Numbered from the stretch's first letter, positions 49,399-58,927 are shown. The stretch: 64,000 nt of DNA from Nonomuraea spiralis (GCF_014648435.1 NZ_BMRC01000022.1:62001-126000); one strand, 5' to 3'. Translations and numbers: made by a program. The notes: generated from the letters alone by a model not told the origin.

Positions 49399-50889
49399 GT
49401 GCTGAGAAGAACTCCCCTGCTCGCCACCGCGGTCATGCTGATGACATCGCTGTTAACCGTCCCGATCGCGGGGACGGCCGGCGCCGCGGTGACCGGGCAG
49501 GACGTCACGGATGCCGTGGGGAAGCGCGGCATCACCTGGGGGCCGTGCGAGGAGGAACCAACCGTCGAGTGCGGCACGCTGGCCGTGCCCATCGACTGGT
49601 CCAGGCCCAACGGGCCCAGCATCGACCTGGCCCTGGCCCGCCGCAAGGCCACCGACCCGTCCGCACGGATCGGTTCCCTGCTGAGCAACCCCGGCGGGCC
49701 CGGCAACTCGGGCGTGAACGACATCCTGCGCCCGTCCGGCTTCAGCGAGGACGTCCAGCGACGGTTCGACATCGTCAGCTATGACCCTCGCGGCGTCGCC
49801 CGCAGCGGCTCGGTGACCTGCTCGGCCTCGGTGTACAACCAGATGCCGTACCCGGTCATGACCAGCCAGGCCGACTACCTCAAGTGGGTCGCCTTCGACA
49901 AGACCCTGCGCGCGGACTGCCGCAAGCTCACCGGCCCGCTGTACGACCGCATCGACTCGGTCAACGTGGCCCGCGACATGGACGCCATCCGCTCCGCGCT
50001 CGGCGACGACAAGCTGACCTCGTACGGCGTCTCCTACGGCACGCTGGCCCAGCAGATGTACGCCGAGCTGTTCCCCAGCCGGATCCGTGCCATGGTGCTG
50101 GACAGCAACATGGACCACAGCCTGGACGTCAAGGCGTTCCAGGTGACCGAGGCGGCCGGCGTCCAGGACAGCTTCGACGAGTTCGTCGCCTGGTGCGAGC
50201 GCGACACCGAGTGCGTACTGAACGGTCGTGACGTCCGGGCGCTGTGGAAGGGCCTGCTGGACAAGGCGGGCCGGGGCGAGCTGTTGTGGCCGGGCGACGG
50301 CCGTCCGGTGAGTGCCCACAACCTGCAGTGGCTGGGCGTGGTGCTCAACGAGGCGCCCGCCTGGCGGCAGGAGGCCAGGGTGCTGCTGGCGCTGGACGGC
50401 GGTCCGGTGCCGGACGACATGCCCGGCCCTCCCGGCAACTGGCCCGTGAACGGCCAGTACGCCGAGCTGCCCACCGCGATCCTGTGCGAGGACTGGAACC
50501 TGTCGCTGCGGAGCTACAGCGAGTACGCCGACGTGATGCGCGCCTCCAACGCGGTGGCCCCGGACATGCGGTACAACCCGATGCCGATGGGCGACATGCC
50601 GATCTGCCAGGGTCACCCGGTCAACAACCCCCAGCACCCGCTGCGGTACACGGGCAGCACCCCGCTGCTGGTGACCACGTCCAAGCACGACCCGGACACA
50701 CCGTACGAGTGGTCGGCCAACGTGGCCCGGCAGCTCGGCCCCAAGGCCACCCTGCTCACGTACGAGGGCTGGGGCCACGGCGTCTACGGCATGACCGAGT
50801 GCACCACGGTCACCATGGACAGCTACCTGATCTCGCCGACCCGACCCGTCAAGGGCAACCGCTGCCCGGCGGAAGAGCCCCAAGGCTAG
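49399..50889 (+). CDS. Secreted S33-family peptidase (tripeptidyl aminopeptidase-like, TAP-like C-terminus)
   Basis: A 496-residue protein with a signal peptide (LATAVMLMTSLLTVPIAGTAGA), an alpha/beta hydrolase core (LLSNPGGPGNSGVN, FDIVSYDPRGVARSG, nucleophile elbow SYGVSYGTLAQQMY, catalytic Asp in TTSKHDPDTPYEW, His in YEGWGHGVYG) and a TAP C-terminal domain with paired cysteines. Relatives (SlpD/SlpE of Streptomyces) cleave N-terminal tripeptides outside the cell. GTG start after TAGGAGCAAT. Confidence 0.92.
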   Translation: MLRRTPLLATAVMLMTSLLTVPIAGTAGAAVTGQDVTDAVGKRGITWGPCEEEPTVECGTLAVPIDWSRPNGPSIDLALARRKATDPSARIGSLLSNPGGPGNSGVNDILRPSGFSEDVQRRFDIVSYDPRGVARSGSVTCSASVYNQMPYPVMTSQADYLKWVAFDKTLRADCRKLTGPLYDRIDSVNVARDMDAIRSALGDDKLTSYGVSYGTLAQQMYAELFPSRIRAMVLDSNMDHSLDVKAFQVTEAAGVQDSFDEFVAWCERDTECVLNGRDVRALWKGLLDKAGRGELLWPGDGRPVSAHNLQWLGVVLNEAPAWRQEARVLLALDGGPVPDDMPGPPGNWPVNGQYAELPTAILCEDWNLSLRSYSEYADVMRASNAVAPDMRYNPMPMGDMPICQGHPVNNPQHPLRYTGSTPLLVTTSKHDPDTPYEWSANVARQLGPKATLLTYEGWGHGVYGMTECTTVTMDSYLISPTRPVKGNRCPAEEPQG

Positions 50890-50989
50890 GCGGAACAGTG
50901 GTGTGAAGGTGCCGGGCCGACCCGAATCGGCCCGGCACCGGCCGCGGCACCTGACTCGCCGAAGGCCCGGCGGCCGAGTCCGGGAGGCG

Positions 50990-52219
50990 TCAGCTCAGCG
51001 CGGCCGCCTTGCGCAACAACACTGAACGTTCGCGCTGGTTGGCGCACAGCCGGGCCGCCAGCTCCAGCTCGGCACGCGCTTCCGGTCGCCGACCGAGCCG
51101 GGCCAGCAGCTCACCGCGTACGGCCGGGACCAGATGCGAACCGGGCAGCCGGTCCGCGGCGACCAGCTCGTCCACGATGGCCAGGGCCTGCTCGGGGCCC
51201 GAGGCCATGGCGACGGCGACGGCCCGGTTGAGCTCGACCACCGGCGAGGGTGCGACCCGGCCGAGTGCCTCGTAGAGCACCACGATCCGGTCCCAGTCGG
51301 TCGCCTCGACCGAGGGCGCCGACGCGTGGGCGGCGGCGATCGCGGCCTGCAAGCCGTAGGGGCCGAGGCCGCGAACCGAGGCCCTGGCCAGCGCGGCCAG
51401 CCCACGGCGGATCGCCGAGAAGTCCCACAGCCGCCGGTCCTGCTCGTCGAGCAGCACCGGCGAACCGTCCGGGCCGGTCCTGGCCGGGAACCGCGCGGCC
51501 GTCAGCTCGCACAACGCCAGCAGGCCGTGCACCTCGGGCTCGTCCGGTTGCAGCGCGGCCAGCGTGCGGATCAGCCGGAGCGCCTCGTACGCGACGTCGG
51601 GGCGCAGCAGCCGGTCGCCCGACGTGGCCGTCGACCCCTCAGTGAAGATCACGTAGAGGACGCTGAGCACGCCGCCCAGCCGCTCCCGCCGCTCGGCGGC
51701 CGGCGGCAGCTCGAACGGCACCCCGGCCGCCGCGATCGTCTTCTTGCCCCGGGTGATACGGGCCTGCACGGTCGGCACGGGTACGAGGAACGCGCGGGCG
51801 ATCTCCTCACTGGACAGTCCGCCGACCACGCGCAGGGTCAACGCCACCCGGGCCTCGGCAGACAACACCGGATGGCAGCTGATGAACATCAACGCCAGTA
51901 CGTCGTCGTCGATCCTGTCGGGATCGGCGTCGACGGCCGAGTCGGCCGCCGAGTCGATCGAGTCGGCCGCGAGCAGGGCGTACCGGTCCTGGAGGGCGGC
52001 CCGGCGGCGGATCGTGTCGATCGCCCGCCGCCGGGCCGTGGCCATCAGCCAGCCGGCCGGACTCGCCGGAGCGGCGAGCGGCCACGACACCAGCGCCTCG
52101 GCCACCGCCTCCTGGGCCGCGTCCTCGGCCAGCCCGAAATCGCCGGTGAACCGGGTCAGCGTGGCGACGATCCGCGCCGACTCGATCCGCCAGACGGCCT
52201 CGACGTCAGGTGCGTCCAT
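50990..52219 (-). CDS. ECF42 family RNA polymerase sigma factor
   Basis: A 409-residue sigma factor: region 2 (DFGLAEDAAQEAVAEALVSWP, GWLMATARRRAIDTIRRR), region 4 (LTLRVVGGLSSEEIARAFLVPVPTVQARITRGKKTI) and the ECF42 extension (VLYVIFTEGSTATSGD, PVLLDEQDRRLWDFSAI). ATG at 52219. Its YCII partner lies 43 bases upstream; here the two are not overlapping. Confidence 0.9.
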   Translation of the reverse strand: MDAPDVEAVWRIESARIVATLTRFTGDFGLAEDAAQEAVAEALVSWPLAAPASPAGWLMATARRRAIDTIRRRAALQDRYALLAADSIDSAADSAVDADPDRIDDDVLALMFISCHPVLSAEARVALTLRVVGGLSSEEIARAFLVPVPTVQARITRGKKTIAAAGVPFELPPAAERRERLGGVLSVLYVIFTEGSTATSGDRLLRPDVAYEALRLIRTLAALQPDEPEVHGLLALCELTAARFPARTGPDGSPVLLDEQDRRLWDFSAIRRGLAALARASVRGLGPYGLQAAIAAAHASAPSVEATDWDRIVVLYEALGRVAPSPVVELNRAVAVAMASGPEQALAIVDELVAADRLPGSHLVPAVRGELLARLGRRPEARAELELAARLCANQRERSVLLRKAAALS

Positions 52220-52262
52220 CAGATCCGGCCGCCGCTCCGGCACCCGGCCCGCTGCTCGATGC

Positions 52263-52634
52263 TCATGCGCCGGCCTGCGGGACCTCGTCGCTCCCGGGCA
52301 CCCGCCGAATCTCGATCTTGGCCCCGGGGGCCGTCGGCACCCGCTTGGCCCACTCGACCGCCTCCTGCTTCGAGGCGACGTCGAGCAGGAAGAAGCCCCC
52401 GAACAGCTCCTTGGTCTCGCCGTACGGCCCGTCCGTGACCACCGGCGTCTCGCCGCTGAAGTCGACCACGACACCCTGGGCCGGATCGTCCAGCCCCTCC
52501 GCGGCCAGGAGGACGCCGGCCTTGGCCATCTCCTCGATGAACTGGCGGGTCGTGGCGATCATCTCGTCGATGCCGGCCATCATGGCCGCGTTCGACTCGT
52601 CGGTGCCCCGCATGATCAGCAGGTACTTCGCCAT
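52263..52634 (-). CDS. YCII-related (DGPY) protein, partner of ECF42 sigma
   Basis: A 123-residue YCII protein: KYLLIMRGTDESNAAMMAG, ... TPVVTDGPYGETKELFGGFFLLDVASKQEAVEWAKRVP. ATG follows GAGGAGAACGCC. The upstream TGTCGA-N17-CGAC promoter suggests dependence on its own sigma factor. Confidence 0.9.
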   Translation of the reverse strand: MAKYLLIMRGTDESNAAMMAGIDEMIATTRQFIEEMAKAGVLLAAEGLDDPAQGVVVDFSGETPVVTDGPYGETKELFGGFFLLDVASKQEAVEWAKRVPTAPGAKIEIRRVPGSDEVPQAGA

Positions 52635-52683
52635 GGCGTTCTCCTCGTCCGGCGGGGCCGCCTCTCGGCCCTCGCACCCACTG

Positions 52684-52710
52684 GTCGAACGGGCGGCCCG
52701 CGGATCGACA
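52684..52710 (-). promoter_or_regulatory. ECF42-type promoter upstream of YCII/sigma pair
   Basis: On the minus strand TGTCGA (52705-52710) and CGAC (52684-52687) are exactly 17 bases apart, 50 bases before the YCII start. It matches the 28.4 kb site in spacing. Confidence 0.65.
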
Positions 52711-52873
52711 CGGCCGCGCGGAATTCTCCCGCCGCGACGCGATCTTATGCCTGGTCTGGTCACGAAGGCGGCGATCATCCCGGTCGCGGGAAGAAAAACC
52801 GGGCGTGCCGCGAAGGGGGGACGGAAGGTAATGACCAACATCCGGAAGGCACACACATGACGGAGACGGGCAC

Positions 52874-53434
52874 GTGACCGCCGACGTGGGCGAGCAGGTG
52901 ACCGACGCCGACCTCGTCGCCGGCTACCGGCGGAACCCAGAGCTGTTCACCGCCGTGTACGACCGGTATTTCCATGACGTCTACCGGTACGTGGCGGGAC
53001 GCCTGGGCAGCCAAGTGGCCGAGGACATCACGGCGGAGACGTTCCTGCTGGCGTTCGACCGGCGTGACCGATTCAACCCGGAAATAGGCGGCTTGCGGCC
53101 CTGGCTGCTCGGCTTCGCCACGAACCTGGTGGCCAGGCATCGCCACAAGGAAGCACGCCGTTACAAGGCGCTGGCCCGGCTGGACCCCGCACCGGCCGTG
53201 GAAGGGCACGAGAACCGGGTCGTCACCTCCGCGACCGCGCAGCCGTACCTGGCGAGGGCGCTCGCCTCGCTGAACGGCGGCGAGCGTGACGTGCTGCTGC
53301 TCCTGGCGCTGGGCCAGCTCAGCTACAACGAGATCGCCCAGGCGCTCGGCATTTCCCTCGGCACCGTGGGTTCGCGGCTCAGCCGTGCCCGCGCCAAGAT
53401 CCAGGCCCTCACCGACAAGGAGACCCACCCATGA
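52874..53434 (+). CDS. ECF sigma factor, paired with CU044_5270 protein
   Basis: A 186-residue sigma factor: region 2 (LFTAVYDRYFHDVYRYVAGRLGSQVAEDITAETFLLAFDRRDRF, LRPWLLGFATNLVARHRHKEARRYKAL), region 4 (LLALGQLSYNEIAQALGISLGTVGSRLSRARAKI). GTG start at 52874. Its stop overlaps the ATG of the next gene (ATGA). Confidence 0.92.
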   Translation: MTADVGEQVTDADLVAGYRRNPELFTAVYDRYFHDVYRYVAGRLGSQVAEDITAETFLLAFDRRDRFNPEIGGLRPWLLGFATNLVARHRHKEARRYKALARLDPAPAVEGHENRVVTSATAQPYLARALASLNGGERDVLLLLALGQLSYNEIAQALGISLGTVGSRLSRARAKIQALTDKETHP

Positions 53435-54300
53435 ACGACCTGGAAGAGATCGCCACTTTGCTGGGCGAGCCGGAGCCGTCCGCGGGGGCGGTCGCGCGCG
53501 GCCGAGCGCGCCTCCAGCAGAGGGCGCGGGCGGGCCGGGCGCGCCGGCGCATCGGCTGGTTCGTACCGGGAGTCGCCCTGGCTGCGGCCGGTGCCGTCGC
53601 AGCGGTCGTGTTCGCCACGGGGGCGCCCACGAACGGCGGCGCACCGGCCACGGGCAGGGAGGTCCTGCTCATGGCCGCGGTCACCGCGGAACGTACACCC
53701 CAGGGCTCCGGGACGTACTGGCACGTCACGCGTCGGTGGCTCGCGTCGGACGCCCCGCCGATAGAGAGCTGGACCCGGCGCGACGGCAAGCGCTGGACCA
53801 GGGCCGTGCCGGGGGATCCCGCCGACGCCGTCATCCAGGCGCCGGACTGGAAGACGCTCAGGCTCAAGGGCGCCAAGGTGAGCTTCGAGGAGCTCGAAGG
53901 GCTGCCTACGGAGCCGGAGGCGCTGAAGGCGTGGATCGTCGCGCGCAAGGGCGAAGAGGCGGACATGTCCGCGTCCGAGATCCGCGGCGATCCCACCCTC
54001 ACCCTGCTCGCGCTGATCACGGACCTGCCGACGCCCGCGGAGGTCCGCTCGGCGGCGTTCCGTGCGCTCGCCGCGACACCCGGAGTGGAGAACGCGGGCG
54101 CGGTCGAAGGCGGCCAGCGTCTGCGCTTTCCCAGCCCCGATGGCGGTAGCGACATCGAGCTGGTCATCGATCCCGAGATGGCCCGGGTGGTCCGCGCCAA
54201 CCTCGTCCTCGTCGACGACGGCGACACGGCGTTCAGTGCCGGGTTCATCTCCGTGACCACCGAGTGGACGGACCAGCTTCCGCCGGCGAAGGAGAGCTGA
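53431..54300 (+). CDS. CU044_5270 family membrane protein
   Basis: A 289-residue protein with a short basic cytoplasmic region (RARLQQRARAGRARRRIG), one membrane helix (VPGVALAAAGAVAAVVFATG) and an extracellular part with TYWHVTRRW, PTPAEVRSAAFRALAATPGVENAGAVEGGQRLRF and a C-terminal VTTEWTDQLP. The family always follows an ECF sigma gene and is probably its regulator, by analogy with anti-sigma factors. Translational coupling (ATGA). Confidence 0.88.
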   Translation: MNDLEEIATLLGEPEPSAGAVARGRARLQQRARAGRARRRIGWFVPGVALAAAGAVAAVVFATGAPTNGGAPATGREVLLMAAVTAERTPQGSGTYWHVTRRWLASDAPPIESWTRRDGKRWTRAVPGDPADAVIQAPDWKTLRLKGAKVSFEELEGLPTEPEALKAWIVARKGEEADMSASEIRGDPTLTLLALITDLPTPAEVRSAAFRALAATPGVENAGAVEGGQRLRFPSPDGGSDIELVIDPEMARVVRANLVLVDDGDTAFSAGFISVTTEWTDQLPPAKES

Positions 54301-54313
54301 AGCGGGATTCCAG

Positions 54314-54363
54314 GAGCCCGCGCCCTGCCGTGGTCCGACAGGACCACGGCAGGACGCGGGCTC
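54314..54363. terminator. Strong hairpin terminator between convergent genes
   Basis: GAGCCCGCG-CCTGCCGTGGTCC pairs with GGACCACGGCAGG-CGCGGGCTC (23-base stem, one mismatch, GACA loop). It ends both the ECF/CU044_5270 pair and the subtilase gene. Confidence 0.85.
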
Positions 54364-54388
54364 ACGGGTTCACCGGAGGCCGGGTGGA

Positions 54389-57300
54389 TCAGCCCACGGA
54401 GTAGGCGCGGGTCACGGTCTGGGTGACGCCGTTGCCCGCCTTGTCGGTGACCGTCGCGCGCAGCGAGACGTACCCCGGAGTGGTGGGGTTGTCCAGCCGC
54501 GCCGTCCAGCCCGATCGGGTCGCCTGGACGCGCACCGGCCGCCACGTCCTCCCGTCGTCGGCGGACGCCTCCAGCTTGATCGAGGAGACCGCCGCCCTAG
54601 CGGCGCCGGGAGCGCGCTCGACCCGGATCGGCACGGTGGTCCGTGATCCCGGCTTGGCGCGGTTGTCGTCATCGAGGTCCTGCGGCGTGTAGCGCACGGC
54701 CATCAGCGGCAGGGGCTCGGGCTTCGCCGTACGGGCGGAGCGGAAGGTCCAGACGGCGTCTACGCCCGTGGACAGCTCCGCCTCCGGCCGCCGGGAGGAG
54801 GCGGTCAGCGTGTACGCGGTGTCCGACGACGGCAACGCGGCGGTGAGCGTGCACTGCTCGCTCCTGTAGGGGAGGCAGCCGGCGATGCCGGTCGTGGCGA
54901 TCTCCTTTCCGTTCCCGGCCAGGGTGAGGGTGCCGGTCGCGGTCGCGTCCATGCCGGTACGGCCGGCGGCTCCGCTGCTGTACAGCCCGTCGGCGGGGAA
55001 GTCCAGGGTGTCGCCGGTACGGCTGCCGCCGGAGACGGCGAACGAGGGGTCGGTCACCGCGGCGTTCCAGACCTGGGTGAAGTTCCTGTCGCGTACCGGG
55101 CCGGTGCCGAGCTCGATCAGGCCGCCCGTGCTGAATTCGTCGTACCAGGCGAAACCCGGGGTGAGGTACCGCGTCAGGCGGCTAGGCAGCGGGATGTCGT
55201 CCCACGTGCTCACCCCTGCCGAAGGGACGCCGCCGGGCAGCATCGGCCCCGCGTTCAGCATGCCGGTGGCACCCGGGACGGTTGACCGGTAGGTCTCGGT
55301 CGCCTTGACCATTTCCCGGGTCCGCGCGGCGTACCCGGGGTTGTCAGGGAAGCCGTCCGTACGGTAGTCCACGAGGTCGTAGCGGTACGGGCTGGGCTTC
55401 GTGTCCTTCTTGGTCCAGACACTCTGAGCCAGGTAGGCGAACCCCGGTTGCCGCACCGGAAGCACGTAGAAACCACCGGAGAAGTTGTACGCGGTCAGCA
55501 TGGTGCTCCAGGGCCCGTTGACCGCGGAGAGGGAGAACACGCGATCGGGGACGGCGGTGGGGTCGTCGACCGTGAACGTGATCCGCTTCGCCTTGCTTCC
55601 GTCGACCGTCAGCGACACGTCGGCGTCGTCGATCTCGAACGGCTGGTGCGCGAACGTCAAGGTATGGTCCCCCATACCCGAAATTTCGGTGTAGAGGTTC
55701 CAGCGTCCCTTCGGCAGCCTCATCGTGGCCACGTTGCCATGGAAGACGAGGTCGCGCTGCCTGCCGGTCGCCTGGTCGTAGACGAGGCTCCGCACCATGT
55801 CGGTGGCGGCCCCGTCCCTGCCCAGGACGGTCACCGTGACGTCGTACGACTCCGGTTCCACGTAGGCCCCGGCCGGGGTGCGGACCACCGTGTCACCGGC
55901 CGTGGCGGTGACGACACCCGGATAGTCGCCGGGGCTCCTGCCCTCGGCGTCGATGGTCACCGTGACCGACGCCTGCCCTCCCGCGGGCACCTCCAGCCGC
56001 TGCGGCGACAGCGTGAGCACGTCCGAGTCGTCCGCGAGGTCCAGGGTGACGGGCGCGGCCCCGGTGTTGGTGTACGTGATCTTCCCGGTGACCCGCCGCC
56101 CACCTGCCTGCTGCCAAGGGAACGTGGCCCACACCCCGCTGGGAGCGGCGATCACCTCCTGGGCCAGCGAGCGGAGCACGTCCACCCGCCCAGTGCCCTG
56201 CTGGTACGGCGTGGCACCGTCGGTCGGCCTGGCACTGCCGACGAGCGCCGCCTTGAGCTGCTGCCCACTCCAGTCGGGATGGCGCTGGGCGAGGATGGCC
56301 GCCGCTCCCACCATGTGAGGAGTGGCCATCGACGTGCCGCTCATCGCCACATGGGTGCCGTCGGCGGTGCCCGCCGCGGCGGCGGCCACGATGTCCACGC
56401 CAGGGGCGGTGAGGTCCGGCTTGACCGCGTGGTCGCCGATGCGCGGGCCCCTGCTGGAGAAGGCGGCCACCTGGTCAGAACGGTCCACCGCGCCGACGGT
56501 CAGCGCGGCGTCCGCGCTGCCGGGGCTGCTTACGCCGCTCTCCCCCTCGTTGCCCGCGGCCACCACGAACAGGGTGCCCGTGTCCTGAGACAGGGTGTTG
56601 ACCGCCTGTTCGAGCGGGTCGAGGCCGGGTTCGTCGGGGCCGCCGAGACTCAGATTGACGATCTTGGCCTTGACCTCCTTGGCGGCCCACTCCATCCCGG
56701 CCAGGATCGCGGAGTCGGTGGGCACCGAGCCCAGCTTGCCGAAGGCGACGCGGGCTCCCGGCGCCACGCCGCGATACTTCTCGCCGGCGCCGGCGACGAT
56801 CGAGGTGACGTGCGTGCCGTGCCCGACACGGTCAGTGATGTCGGGCTCGTCGGAGAAGTTCCGTGACTGGGTGACCACGTCCTTCAGGTCGGGATGCGTG
56901 GGGTCGTACCCACTGTCGAGCACGGCGACCGTGACGCCCTGTCCGGTGAATCCCCGCTGCCACGCCTCGGTCGCGCCGATCTGCTTCGTACTGCGATCCA
57001 GGGTGTACGAACGCCGGCCGTCCAGCCAGATCCTGCCCTTGCCCGCGGCCAGCGTGGACACCCCGCCGACCAGGCTCCGCCACGCCTCGCCGGCGCTCTT
57101 CTTGGCCACCCGCTGGGCCGTCATGCCCAGGCCGGTCAGCCGCCGGGTGGTCGCGGCCCCCTTCAGCGCGGGGGCCGTTCCCTCCGGCGCCTGTGTGATC
57201 AGCGGGATGTCGGCCGTGTCCGCGTCGCCGTAGCGCCACGCGAGCAATTGGGTGACATCGAACAGCCGCTCGTCCAGCACCCCCTGGGCGACCAGGGGCG

Positions 57301-57562
57301 CGGCGTCGGACGGGACGACGTACAGGTGCCCGTCGCGGTACCCGGAGGAGAAGTGCACCTCCCGGGCCGCGCCGGGCTCCACCCGGAAGCTCTTGCCCGT
57401 GACCACGACCCGGTCGCCGGTCAGCAGCGTCACACTGGCCGACGTACCGGGCCGTGGTTCTCCTGGACCCTCCTGGTTCGCCTGCCCGGCCGCGCCGGCC
57501 CCCGGCGTCACGCCCAGCGTGCCCGCCAGGACCGCTGCCACCAATCCCTTGCCTAACGTCAT
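54389..57562 (-). CDS. Secreted S8 family subtilisin-like serine peptidase, multidomain
   Basis: A 1057-residue protein with a signal peptide (MTLGKGLVAAVLAGTLGVTPGAGA), a propeptide-like region, the S8 catalytic triad in VAVLDSGYDPTHPDLK (Asp), GHGTHVTSIVAG (His) and SGTSMATPHMVGAAA (Ser), then a beta-rich stretch (ITYTNTGAAPVTLDLADDSDVLTLSP) and a long C-terminal part of ~500 residues ending in beta-sandwich modules. ATG at 57562 follows GCGAGGG. It is probably an extracellular protease for nutrition or processing. Confidence 0.92.
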   Translation of the reverse strand: MTLGKGLVAAVLAGTLGVTPGAGAAGQANQEGPGEPRPGTSASVTLLTGDRVVVTGKSFRVEPGAAREVHFSSGYRDGHLYVVPSDAAPLVAQGVLDERLFDVTQLLAWRYGDADTADIPLITQAPEGTAPALKGAATTRRLTGLGMTAQRVAKKSAGEAWRSLVGGVSTLAAGKGRIWLDGRRSYTLDRSTKQIGATEAWQRGFTGQGVTVAVLDSGYDPTHPDLKDVVTQSRNFSDEPDITDRVGHGTHVTSIVAGAGEKYRGVAPGARVAFGKLGSVPTDSAILAGMEWAAKEVKAKIVNLSLGGPDEPGLDPLEQAVNTLSQDTGTLFVVAAGNEGESGVSSPGSADAALTVGAVDRSDQVAAFSSRGPRIGDHAVKPDLTAPGVDIVAAAAAGTADGTHVAMSGTSMATPHMVGAAAILAQRHPDWSGQQLKAALVGSARPTDGATPYQQGTGRVDVLRSLAQEVIAAPSGVWATFPWQQAGGRRVTGKITYTNTGAAPVTLDLADDSDVLTLSPQRLEVPAGGQASVTVTIDAEGRSPGDYPGVVTATAGDTVVRTPAGAYVEPESYDVTVTVLGRDGAATDMVRSLVYDQATGRQRDLVFHGNVATMRLPKGRWNLYTEISGMGDHTLTFAHQPFEIDDADVSLTVDGSKAKRITFTVDDPTAVPDRVFSLSAVNGPWSTMLTAYNFSGGFYVLPVRQPGFAYLAQSVWTKKDTKPSPYRYDLVDYRTDGFPDNPGYAARTREMVKATETYRSTVPGATGMLNAGPMLPGGVPSAGVSTWDDIPLPSRLTRYLTPGFAWYDEFSTGGLIELGTGPVRDRNFTQVWNAAVTDPSFAVSGGSRTGDTLDFPADGLYSSGAAGRTGMDATATGTLTLAGNGKEIATTGIAGCLPYRSEQCTLTAALPSSDTAYTLTASSRRPEAELSTGVDAVWTFRSARTAKPEPLPLMAVRYTPQDLDDDNRAKPGSRTTVPIRVERAPGAARAAVSSIKLEASADDGRTWRPVRVQATRSGWTARLDNPTTPGYVSLRATVTDKAGNGVTQTVTRAYSVG

Positions 57563-57717
57563 TGACCCTCGCAAGATGAGAATTCGGTCGCTTTCCTCCC
57601 TTGTTCGTCCGAAAGCCGTTTCTTCTTCCATGGCCCTGGCCGGCATCCGGCGGGATCACATGCAGGTGGCCCCTGCGCACCTGGCTGGAGCAGTCGACCT
57701 GCCTGCGGTGCCGGCCC

Positions 57718-57915
57718 TCACTGGGGAAGCTCGTCCGTCCAGCCCGTGGTCAGCTTGATCAGCCACCGTCCTGGAGCACGAGCTCCTCACCGCCTTCGAC
57801 CGCGCCCGACCGCCGCACGCCCGGCAGCTCGGCGAGCGCCCTGAGCGCCGCCGCTCGCACGTCGGCGGGCGCGGGGGCTCCGCGCTCAGCGAGGCCAGCG
57901 GCAGGAGGGCCTTGT
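57718..57915 (-). pseudogene. Remnant of a CU044_5270 family gene
   Basis: On the minus strand, three disconnected pieces match the CU044_5270 protein at 53431: NDKALLPLASLSAE, then in another frame APADVRAAALRALAELPG and SGAVEGGEELVLQ, then in a third WLIKLTTGWTDELPQ ending at a stop (57718). The pieces align in order with TPAEVRSAAFRALAATPGVENAGAVEGG and VTTEWTDQLP of the intact copy. The first ~200 codons are missing. Confidence 0.75.
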
Positions 57916-58245
57916 CGTTCTCACCGGCGCGGCGATCACCGGGTCCTCGCCCGTGCGGGCCAGGGCCCGGTAACCGCGTACTTCGGCCCGCCGGTGCGGG
58001 CTGATGACGTTCGTGGTGATGCCGTACAGCCAGGGCAATGCCTCCGCCCGGCCGGACTCGTACCGGTGGCGCGTCTCGAAGGCCCTGGTGAACGCCTCGG
58101 CCACCACGTCCTCGGCATGTTCGGGTCCAAGGCGCCGTGTGGCGTAGCGATGCAGCGCGGCGGCGTGGCGGTCGAAGAGCACGGCGAACCGCTCCGGCGT
58201 GTGCAGCGATGCTTCGATGACGGAGGCGTCGTCCTCATGATCTGC
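57915..58245 (-). pseudogene. Remnant of an ECF sigma factor gene (region 2 only)
   Basis: An open stretch encodes RFAVLFDRHAAALHRYATRRLGPEHAEDVVAEAFTRAFETRHRY and ALPWLYGITTNVISPHRRAEVRGYRALA, matching region 2 of the ECF sigma genes at 52.9 and 61 kb. It stops near 57915 where CU044_5270 remnants begin, so region 4 has been deleted together with the front of the partner gene. No in-frame start codon remains at its 5' end. It cannot encode a functional factor. Confidence 0.78.
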
Positions 58246-58264
58246 CGGACCATGACTCGCCTGC

Positions 58265-58891
58265 CTAGTGGCCCGCGGCCGGGTCCGCCCTGGTGAGGCC
58301 CGCGGCGACGATGTCGATGAGCAGGTCGAGGATCTTGGGGTGGTGGGCGGGGTCGCCGAGCCGTTCGCCGAACATCGGCACCAGGAGCACACACTGCAGG
58401 ACGCCGATGATGACGGCGGGTTCGACGGCGACCAGTTCGCCCTGAGCCCGGTGGGCGGCGACGTACTCGACCAGGGCGGTGGAGGGGTTGTCGGACATGG
58501 CGGCGACCCGCTCGGGATCCAGCTTGCGGGCCACGGCCTGCATCTCCTCCGGATGGGTCATCAGGCGGCGCCACAGCGGGTTGTCGGCCAGCTCCTCGAT
58601 GGTGGCGTGCAGGAAGCGGCGCAGCCCTTCGCGTGGGTCGTCGGTGCTCAGCAGCGCGCCGTCGATGACCCTGCGCTTGACCTCGCCCGCCTGCTGGAGC
58701 ATCAACTCCAGATACAGCGCCTCCTTGGAGTCGAAGAACACGTAGAAGCTGCTCTTGGCCACTCCGGTGGGCGCCATCAGCTCCTCCAGCGAGGTCTTGC
58801 GCAGCCCTTGGCTGGTGAACAGCTTCCGTCCGGCCTCCCGGAGCAGGGCGGTGATGCGGGTCTTTTCCTCGACGGTGAACGCGGGCGGCAT
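58265..58891 (-). CDS. TetR family transcriptional regulator
   Basis: About 208 residues. TetR helix-turn-helix: TRITALLREAGRKLFTSQGLRKTSLEELMAPTGVAKSSFYVFFDSKEALYLELM, followed by a helical ligand domain. ATG at 58891 follows GAAGGAAGG. It comes 34 bases after the MFS transporter gene on the same strand and probably controls it. Confidence 0.9.
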   Translation of the reverse strand: MPPAFTVEEKTRITALLREAGRKLFTSQGLRKTSLEELMAPTGVAKSSFYVFFDSKEALYLELMLQQAGEVKRRVIDGALLSTDDPREGLRRFLHATIEELADNPLWRRLMTHPEEMQAVARKLDPERVAAMSDNPSTALVEYVAAHRAQGELVAVEPAVIIGVLQCVLLVPMFGERLGDPAHHPKILDLLIDIVAAGLTRADPAAGH

Positions 58892-58914
58892 CGGAGGCGA
58901 TCCTTCCTTCAAGC

Positions 58915-58927
58915 GAACAGATCGTTC
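58915..58927. promoter_or_regulatory. Short palindrome between MFS and TetR genes
   Basis: GAAC-AGATC-GTTC lies in the 34-base gap upstream of the TetR start and overlaps the MFS stop. Candidate operator for autoregulation. Confidence 0.4.
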
